This document shows positions 6,651-10,544 of a stretch of DNA of 10,544 bases, one piece after another. A program made the position numbers and the translations under genes. The stretch covers positions 1-10,544 of the forward strand of contig JAEUAC010000275.1 in the NCBI GenBank assembly GCA_019695455.1, read 5' to 3'. The notes beneath the pieces were generated by a model that saw nothing but the letters and a program-made list of their open reading frames with translations, searched no databases and had not been told where the DNA came from. The stretch is from Methylorubrum extorquens (GTDB lineage Bacteria; Pseudomonadota; Alphaproteobacteria; Rhizobiales; Beijerinckiaceae). Positions within the stretch are counted from its first letter, which is position 1. Each line of letters opens with the position of its first letter.

Positions 6651-7874
6651 ATGGGTAGGACGACGACGCGGATCGCGGGGCTGGCCCGTGCTCTCACGGT
6701 ATGCGCGGGCGCGGCCCTGGTGCCGCTGCCGCTCCACGCCCAGCAGGACGACGGGCTGAAGCTTGGGGTGCTGAACGACCTCAGCGGGGCGTTCGCCGAC
6801 CTCGGCGGCAAGGGCTCGATCATCGCCGCCCAGATGGCCATCGAGGATGCCGGCGGCTCGGTGCTCGGCAGGCCGATCACGCTGGTCTCGGCCGACAGCC
6901 AGAACAAGCCGGACGTCGCGACCGGGATCGCCCGCCGCTGGTTCGACGTCGAGAAGGTCGATGCGATCCTCGACCCGGTGCCGTCCTCCGTGGCGCTGGG
7001 CCTGCAGGAGCTCGTCCGCGAGCGGAAGAAGATGATGATCATCGCCTCGTCCGGCCTCGCGGACCTGACGGGCAGGTTCTGCGGGCCGACGACCTTCCAA
7101 TGGGCCTACGACACCTCCGTCCTGGCGAAGGGCACGGGCGCCACCGTCGCGAAGAGCGGCCTCAAGGAGTGGTACTTCGTGACGGCGGACGTCGCCTTCG
7201 GCCATTCGCTGGCGAACGAGAGCAAGGCCGTCGTGACGGCCAACGGCGGCAAGGTCGTCGGCGAGGTGCGCCACCCCTACCTCACGTCCGACTTCTCGTC
7301 GTTCCTGCTCCAGGCGCAGGCCGCGAAGCCCGACGTCATCGCGCTCGCGAATTCGGGCACCGACACGACCAACTCGATCAAGCAGGCGATCGAATTCGGC
7401 GTCACGTCCGGCACGTCGCGCCTGGTGGCGATGCTGGCCTTCGTGACGGACATCAAGAGCCTGGGCCTCGAACGCTCGCGGGGCCTGCTGCTCACGGAGT
7501 CGTTCTACTGGGACCTGACGGACGAGACGCGCGCCTGGTCGAAGCGCTTCGCGGAGCGCTCGGGCGGCTCGATGCCGTCCATGGCGCATGCCGCCATCTA
7601 CAGCGGGACCACGCATTACCTGAAGGCGGTCGCGGCGGCGGGCACCAAGGACGCGGAGGTCGTCGCGGAGCGGATGCGCGCCACGCCGATCAACGACTTC
7701 ATGATCCAGGACGGCCGCGCCCGGAAGGACGGCCGCATCGTGCACGACTTCTACCTCTTCGAGGTGAAGGCGCCTCAGGAATCGAAGGGTCCGTGGGACC
7801 TCTACAAGCTCGTCCGCCGCATTCCGGCCGCCGAGGTGACGCCCCCGGAAGGCAGCACCGGCTGCAAGCTCTGA
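6651..7874 (+). CDS. Periplasmic ABC-transporter substrate-binding protein, LivK-like (Peripla_BP_6 family)
   Basis: The 407-residue protein starts with a twin-basic signal peptide (residues 1-30, hydrophobic core ALTVCAGAALVPLPL) with a probable cut at LHA/Q. Cys18 is not in a good lipobox because Val precedes it, so it is predicted to be free in the periplasm. The mature part is a type I periplasmic binding fold of the branched-chain amino acid/amide class: 'LKLGVLNDLSGAFADLGGKGSIIAAQMAIEDAGG', 'ADSQNKPDVATGIARRWFD', 'WYFVTADVAFGHSLANES', and 'HPYLTSDFSSFLLQAQAAKPDVIALANSG'. It ends in GCKL, like relatives that end in a Gly-Cys motif and may form a disulphide with the Cys in 'GRFCGPTT'. Start is supported by AGGA (6641-6644), six bases upstream. 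No permease or ATPase gene lies nearby, so it borrows a transporter or senses ligand. It is 17 bp before the HAD gene, forming an operon. Substrate unknown. Confidence 0.9.
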   Translation: MGRTTTRIAGLARALTVCAGAALVPLPLHAQQDDGLKLGVLNDLSGAFADLGGKGSIIAAQMAIEDAGGSVLGRPITLVSADSQNKPDVATGIARRWFDVEKVDAILDPVPSSVALGLQELVRERKKMMIIASSGLADLTGRFCGPTTFQWAYDTSVLAKGTGATVAKSGLKEWYFVTADVAFGHSLANESKAVVTANGGKVVGEVRHPYLTSDFSSFLLQAQAAKPDVIALANSGTDTTNSIKQAIEFGVTSGTSRLVAMLAFVTDIKSLGLERSRGLLLTESFYWDLTDETRAWSKRFAERSGGSMPSMAHAAIYSGTTHYLKAVAAAGTKDAEVVAERMRATPINDFMIQDGRARKDGRIVHDFYLFEVKAPQESKGPWDLYKLVRRIPAAEVTPPEGSTGCKL

Positions 7875-7891
7875 CGCGCGGGAGGGACGGC

Positions 7892-8626
7892 ATGGACGAC
7901 CATTCCTCCAAGGCGGCACCGGCCGTCCGGGCGCTCCTGTTCGACACGTTCGGGACCGTCGTCGACTGGCGGACCGGCATCGCGCGCGAAGCCGGCGCGT
8001 TCCTGGCGCGCCACGGCATCCCAGGCCGGCCCGAGGACTTCGCCGACGGGTGGCGGGAGCGCTACCAGCCGGCGATGCAGCGCGTCCGGGCCGGCGAGCG
8101 GCCCTTCGTGCGGCTGGACGTGATCCACCGCGAGAACCTGGAGGACCTGCTGACGGCATGGGGCGCGGACCCCGCCCGGCTCCCGGCCGGGGAACTGGAC
8201 GATCTCGCCCGGGCCTGGCACCGCCTCGATCCCTGGCCGGACGCCGTCGAGGGTCTCCGGCGACTGCGCGAACGGTTCGTCGTGGCCCCCCTGTCCAACG
8301 GCAACATCGCGCTGCTCGCCGCCATGGCGAAGCGCGCCGGGCTGCCCTGGGACTGCATCCTGGGGGCGGAGGTGGTCCGGGCCTACAAGCCCGAGCCGCG
8401 CGCCTATCTCGACACCGCGGAGGTGCTGGGACTGCCTCCGTCCGCCTGCATGATGGTGGCCGCCCACAACGACGATCTGGCCGCGGCCTCCGCCGTCGGG
8501 TTCCGGACCGCGTTCGTGCGACGGCCGACCGAGCACGGGCCGGGACAATCGACGGATCTCGAACCGACCGGACCCTGGGACCACGTGGTGGACGACTTCG
8601 TCGAGCTCGCGGAGCGTCTTCGCTGA
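7892..8626 (+). CDS. HAD-superfamily haloacid dehalogenase, type II (L-2-haloacid dehalogenase-like)
   Basis: The 244-residue cytoplasmic protein matches the type II haloacid dehalogenase family in order and length. Nucleophile Asp18 lies in 'LLFDTFGTVVDW', with Thr22 after it; Arg55 lies in 'GWRERY'; the family signature 'RAWHRLDPWPDAVEGLRRL' spans 107-125; Ser135-Asn136 lie in 'PLSNGN'; Lys166 and Tyr172 in 'YKPEPRAYLD'; and the last acidic motif 'VAAHNDDLAAA' ends with Asp195. Compared with the Pseudomonas sp. YL enzyme (Asp10, Arg41, Ser118, Lys151, Tyr157, Ser175, Asn177, Asp180), the nucleophile, Arg, Ser, Lys and Tyr have counterparts, but Tyr12, Asn177 and Trp179 align to Phe20, His192 and Asp194. 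True dehalogenation is therefore uncertain and phosphatase-like activity is possible. GGAGG (7881-7885) six bases before the ATG gives a strong ribosome binding site. Co-transcribed with the upstream binding protein. Confidence 0.88.
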   Translation: MDDHSSKAAPAVRALLFDTFGTVVDWRTGIAREAGAFLARHGIPGRPEDFADGWRERYQPAMQRVRAGERPFVRLDVIHRENLEDLLTAWGADPARLPAGELDDLARAWHRLDPWPDAVEGLRRLRERFVVAPLSNGNIALLAAMAKRAGLPWDCILGAEVVRAYKPEPRAYLDTAEVLGLPPSACMMVAAHNDDLAAASAVGFRTAFVRRPTEHGPGQSTDLEPTGPWDHVVDDFVELAERLR

Positions 8627-8674
8627 GACGCGGCCCGGGCGGTCGGACCCGGCGCGACGGAGGCGGACCCTCGC

Positions 8675-8690
8675 GCGTCGGGCGCGACGC
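8675..8690. terminator. Short hairpin between convergent HAD and response regulator genes
   Basis: GCGTCG (8675-8680) and CGACGC (8685-8690) form a perfect six-pair stem around GGCG, touching the stop codon of the response regulator. The gap between the convergent genes is only 63 bp. There is no T-run on either strand, so the terminator call is tentative. Confidence 0.3.
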
Positions 8691-9097
8691 TAGAGGGGCA
8701 AGCCCGGCCGACCCTCGGCGGGGTGCCCCCTCGCGATCATGTCCTTGACCTGCTCGATCAGCCCCGACGGACGATAGGGCTTCGGCATGAAGCGCCCGTC
8801 GTCCGGAAGGTCCGCGTCCCGGATGTGGACGCCGCCGGACGTCACCAGGAGGTGGATGTCCGGCCAGCACCGGTGAACCTCCTCCGCCAGCTCGATGCCC
8901 GTCATCGACCCCGGCATCTGCACGTCGGTGAACAGGACGCGCACCTCGGGCCAGCGGTGCCGCAGGATCGCCATCGCCTCGTCCGCCGTCTCGGCCTCGA
9001 GGGTCGGGAACCCGGCCTCGTCGAGCAGATCGACGGCCTGCATGCGGAGGAGAGGGTCGTCGTCGACCACGAAGACGAGATGCGGAAGGACAGTCAT
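8690..9097 (-). CDS. Single-domain response regulator (CheY-like receiver)
   Basis: The 135-residue protein is one receiver domain without an output domain. The acidic pocket is Asp12-Asp13-Asp14 ('VFVVDDDPLLRM'), the phosphorylated residue is Asp58 ('VLFTDVQMPGSMTG'), the switch Thr/Ser is Thr86 ('LLVTSGG') and the conserved Lys is Lys106 ('FMPKPY'). The ending is a short basic/Pro tail. Such stand-alone receivers act as phosphate relays or by binding a partner protein in two-component systems. No histidine kinase is adjacent, so its partner is encoded elsewhere. The ATG at 9097 gives the normal family N-terminus. An in-frame GTG at 9127 would add ten residues, and neither has a clear ribosome binding site. 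It is separated from wrbA by 82 bp on the same strand, so it may be part of the same transcript. Confidence 0.9.
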   Translation of the reverse strand: MTVLPHLVFVVDDDPLLRMQAVDLLDEAGFPTLEAETADEAMAILRHRWPEVRVLFTDVQMPGSMTGIELAEEVHRCWPDIHLLVTSGGVHIRDADLPDDGRFMPKPYRPSGLIEQVKDMIARGHPAEGRPGLPL

Positions 9098-9179
9098 CGG
9101 CCCGTCGGTCCAGGGTTGGTTGCGCACAACGGCGACACGGCCCCGATGTTCAATCGGTGCCGATCACGTCCGGGCCGGA

Positions 9180-9824
9180 TCACGACGGGCGTCGGCTCGG
9201 CATCTCGCCGGCCGTCACCAGGGCCCCCGCGATGGCCACCATGCGCCTCGCCTGGTGCTCGACGGCGGCGAGGTCCTCGGGCCGGGGAGGGCGCTTGTCC
9301 GATCCCACGATGGCCGAGGCGCCGTAGGGCGACCCCGCCTCGAGCATCGCCTCGTCGGTGTACCCGGTCGGAACGATCACCATGCCGAGATGGGCCATGG
9401 GCACGTACATCGACAGGGTGACGACCTCGGTCCCGCCATGCGGCCAAGACGCCGTCGCGAAGGCGCCGCCGAGCTTGCCGGCCAGGGTGCCCTTCTTCCA
9501 TTGCGGGCCGAGCTGGTCGAGGTAGTTCTTCAGCTCGGTCGCCATGGCCCCGAAATACGACGGCGTGCCGAACAGGATCGCATCGGCCCATTCGGCGTCC
9601 TCGTGCGTCGGGGCCGGATGGATCGCGTTCTGCCGTGCCGCGCTCTCCGCCCAGCCCTCGACCTTGGCCATCGCGTCCGGACCCGCGACCTCGCGCGCCC
9701 GGCGGACGCGAACCTCGGCGCCGGCCTCGCGCGCGGATCGCGCGGCGGCGCCCGCCAGCGTCTCCACGGAGCCGGTGCGGGAATGGAAGACGACGAGAAG
9801 GCGCGTCGGATCGGGCGCGGTCAT
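9180..9824 (-). CDS. WrbA-like NAD(P)H:quinone oxidoreductase (flavodoxin fold)
   Basis: The 214-residue protein is a flavodoxin-fold enzyme of the WrbA family, which transfers two electrons from NAD(P)H to quinones through FMN and guards against oxidative stress. The FMN phosphate loop is 'HSRTGSVETLA' (14-24), the second flavin loop 'GTPSYFGAMATELKNYLDQLG' (86-106), then 'GKLGGAFATASWPHGGTE' (116-133), and the family signature 'AHLGMVIVPTGY' (144-155) with 'GSPYGASAIVGSD' (164-176). Start ATG at 9824 is chosen because AGGA on the minus strand lies six bases before it; the open frame extends to 9890 but without a better site. Slightly longer than the roughly 200 residues usual for WrbA, mainly at the two ends. 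It may be co-transcribed with the response regulator downstream. Quinone specificity cannot be read from sequence. Confidence 0.87.
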   Translation of the reverse strand: MTAPDPTRLLVVFHSRTGSVETLAGAAARSAREAGAEVRVRRAREVAGPDAMAKVEGWAESAARQNAIHPAPTHEDAEWADAILFGTPSYFGAMATELKNYLDQLGPQWKKGTLAGKLGGAFATASWPHGGTEVVTLSMYVPMAHLGMVIVPTGYTDEAMLEAGSPYGASAIVGSDKRPPRPEDLAAVEHQARRMVAIAGALVTAGEMPSRRPS

Positions 9825-9982
9825 GGAAGGTCCTGTCGAGCAAGCCGCGTCGGGCATCCGCACACGGCCCTCCTCAACGAGCGAGGTCACGACGGGTTTG
9901 CGCCGCGGCGGAGGATGCGATCACGTTTCGAACAGTCGGCGGGATCGGCGCGTGCTCGGCGCGTCCCCGGCGCGCGCCACGA

Positions 9983-10048
9983 GCCATCGGGCCGGATCGC
10001 CGATGGCCCGGCGGGCCCGCATCCGGCCCGGCGCGGAACCGGGCGCCG
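9983..10048. repeat. Cluster of three hairpins
   Basis: GCCATCGG (9983-9990) pairs with CCGATGGC (10000-10007) over a nine-base loop; GGCCC (10005-10009) with GGGCC (10013-10017); and CGGCGC (10029-10034) with GCGCCG (10043-10048) over an eight-base loop. Stems one and two share three bases (10005-10007), so they would compete. The cluster resembles a structured intergenic RNA or a REP-like element, but no second copy is seen in the window. Confidence 0.35.
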
Positions 10049-10179
10049 CGCGTCGGCTTCTACAATCCCCTGCGCGTGAATTACCGCGCCGGTCGGGACG
10101 TGGGCCAACGACGCATCACCCGCTCGAGCGGGCCCCGGCGGGCCACGAGATCCGCGACATCCTCGATAGGTCTGCACCA

Positions 10180-10204
10180 GGAAACTAGCGCAACCAAATC
10201 AGTT
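10180..10204 (+). promoter_or_regulatory. Candidate stress-sigma (EcfG-like) promoter for csbD
   Basis: GGAAA (10180-10184), 16 bases, then AGTT (10201-10204) resembles the alphaproteobacterial general stress promoter GGAAC-N16/17-CGTT with two mismatches. It sits in the least G+C-rich patch of the gap, about 90 bases before the csbD start. CsbD proteins are often under stress-sigma control, which is the main reason to suspect it. Weak on sequence alone. Confidence 0.3.
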
Positions 10205-10247
10205 CGAGCCGGTTAGCGCGCTGTACCGGCCGCGATCGCGCGGTCCG

Positions 10248-10272
10248 ACCCGCCGAGCCGAGCGAGGCGGGT
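10248..10272 (+). promoter_or_regulatory. Leader hairpin just before the csbD ribosome binding site
   Basis: ACCCGCC (10248-10254) pairs perfectly with GGCGGGT (10266-10272) over an 11-base loop, ending ten bases before the ribosome binding site. It could stabilise the mRNA or tune its translation. No ligand-binding riboswitch pattern is recognisable. Confidence 0.35.
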
Positions 10273-10282
10273 TCGCGCCACC

Positions 10283-10290
10283 AGGAGAAG
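10283..10290 (+). promoter_or_regulatory. Strong ribosome binding site deciding a GTG start
   Basis: AGGAGAAG lies seven bases (from the AGGAG) before the GTG at 10295. It is the strongest ribosome binding site in the window together with that of the HAD gene, and fixes the start of csbD although the codon is GTG. Confidence 0.75.
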
Positions 10291-10294
10291 CACC

Positions 10295-10498
10295 GTGAGC
10301 AGCACCACCGACAAGATCAAGGGCCTGGCGAACGAGGCCGTCGGCAACGTCAAGCAGGGCATCGGCAACGTCACGGGCGACGCCAAGCTCCAGGCCGAAG
10401 GCGTGGCGCAGGAGACCAAGGGCGAGGCCCAGCAGGCCGCCGGCAAGGTCAAGGACGGCGTCAAGGATGCCGCCGACACGGTGAAGAGCAAGCTCTGA
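10295..10498 (+). CDS. CsbD family small stress-response protein
   Basis: The 67-residue protein starts at GTG and matches the CsbD family: 'DKIKGLANEAVGNVKQGIGNVTGD' followed by 'KLQAEGVAQETKGEAQQAAGKVKDGVKDAADTVKSKL'. It is Ala/Gly/Lys-rich, highly charged and free of Cys and aromatic residues, with repeated amphipathic helix units (GNVKQG, GNVTGD, GKVKDG), so it should be soluble and perhaps partly disordered. CsbD was first described as a sigma-B-controlled general stress protein of Bacillus subtilis and relatives are stress-induced in many proteobacteria, but the biochemical role is unknown. The gene stands alone, with a structured leader before it and a strong hairpin eight bases after the stop, fitting a short, abundant monocistronic mRNA. 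Confidence 0.9.
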   Translation: MSSTTDKIKGLANEAVGNVKQGIGNVTGDAKLQAEGVAQETKGEAQQAAGKVKDGVKDAADTVKSKL

Positions 10499-10505
10499 CG
10501 AGATC

Positions 10506-10536
10506 GCCGGCCGGGGGTCGTCCGGCCCCCGCCGGC
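10506..10536 (+). terminator. Strong hairpin after csbD
   Basis: GCCGGC-C-GGGGG (10506-10517, one bulged C) pairs with CCCCCGCCGGC (10526-10536), an 11-pair G+C stem over an eight-base loop. It starts eight bases after the csbD stop. The bases that follow are CCTCATGC, with no T-run before the window ends, so it may act as an mRNA 3' stabiliser or as a terminator without a classic U-tract. Confidence 0.6.
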
Positions 10537-10544
10537 CCTCATGC

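Larger units (their letters stand above)
9825..10294. other. 470-bp gene-free stretch, rich in hairpins, between divergent wrbA and csbD
   Basis: No convincing gene lies here: the open frames are Arg/Pro/Ala-rich products of composition without ribosome binding sites. It must hold the wrbA promoter (near 9825-9900) and the csbD promoter and leader. The middle contains three adjacent hairpins (9983-10048). A noticeably less G+C-rich patch at about 10170-10215 is the best place for a promoter. The end contains the palindrome CGCGATCGCG (10231-10240) and a leader hairpin (10248-10272). Confidence 0.6.

Noticed and set aside
4757..6658. 633-codon + strand open frame opposite the antiporter
   Set aside because: The product is an Arg/Asp/Glu/His-rich mirror of hydrophobic codons on the other strand, a known artefact; no domain is visible.
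6651..6740. Lipoprotein signal in the binding protein (Cys18)
   Set aside because: Val at the position before the Cys does not fit a lipobox, whereas an LHA/Q cleavage site follows a normal hydrophobic core.
6401..7042. Upstream extension of the antiporter reading frame
   Set aside because: It would run through the divergent binding-protein gene, and family members start at about the ATG at 6400; the extra residues show no homology-like pattern.
6621..8870. 749-codon minus-strand open frame opposite the binding protein and HAD genes
   Set aside because: Arg/Pro/Ala-rich, no domain, and it covers two well-supported genes on the other strand.
9876..9900. CAAAC-N16-CGTT on the minus strand upstream of wrbA as an EcfG promoter
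   Set aside because: The -35 half lacks both conserved G residues, so the match rests on four bases of the -10 half only.
10035..10059. GGAACC with GCTT 16 bases downstream as an EcfG promoter for csbD
   Set aside because: The -35 half is perfect, but the -10 half fits poorly and the site is inside a hairpin loop about 235 bases from the start codon; the 10180 candidate is better placed.
9887..10177. 96-codon minus-strand open frame in the gene-free stretch
   Set aside because: Arg/Pro/Ala-rich sequence, no ribosome binding site and no recognisable motif.

Overview
The window is very G+C-rich bacterial DNA with short intergenic gaps and third-codon positions dominated by G or C. The gene families present (a KefB/YbaL-type antiporter, a LivK-type binding protein ending in a Cys motif, single-domain response regulator, CsbD, WrbA, RskA-type anti-sigma factor) point to an alphaproteobacterium of the Methylobacterium/Rhizobiales kind. 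That placement is inferred from protein style, not from a marker gene. It looks like ordinary chromosome: no transposase, integrase, CRISPR array, tRNA or rRNA is visible.

Left part (1-2440, + strand): the tail of an unidentified gene, a terminator-like leader, then a secreted DUF4394 protein, an ECF sigma factor and its membrane-bound RskA-type anti-sigma factor. The last two overlap by ATGA and are surely co-translated. The three probably form one envelope-sensing module.

Middle part (2462-6400): a LysR regulator is transcribed away from an aldo/keto reductase, sharing a 96-bp control region whose two ends carry the same 10-mer over both start codons. Converging on the reductase is a CPA2-type cation:proton antiporter whose C-terminus is a cyclic-nucleotide-binding domain instead of the usual RCK/TrkA-N domain. 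This is the most unusual protein architecture in the window.

Right part (6651-10498): a two-gene operon pairs a periplasmic LivK-type binding protein, with no permease nearby, with a HAD-superfamily type II haloacid dehalogenase homologue whose active-site loop departs from the biochemically characterised enzymes. Then come, on the minus strand, a single-domain response regulator and a WrbA-like flavoprotein. A 470-bp gene-free stretch rich in hairpins follows, then a small CsbD stress protein with a strong ribosome binding site, GTG start and terminator hairpin.

Overall theme: several stress- and redox-related loci (sigma/anti-sigma, LysR/aldo-keto reductase, ligand-gated antiporter, WrbA, CsbD) lie side by side, but they are separate transcription units. 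I see no convincing entirely new system. The best leads are the ligand-gated antiporter, the sigma/anti-sigma/DUF4394 module, the binding-protein/HAD pair and the structured leader region before csbD.
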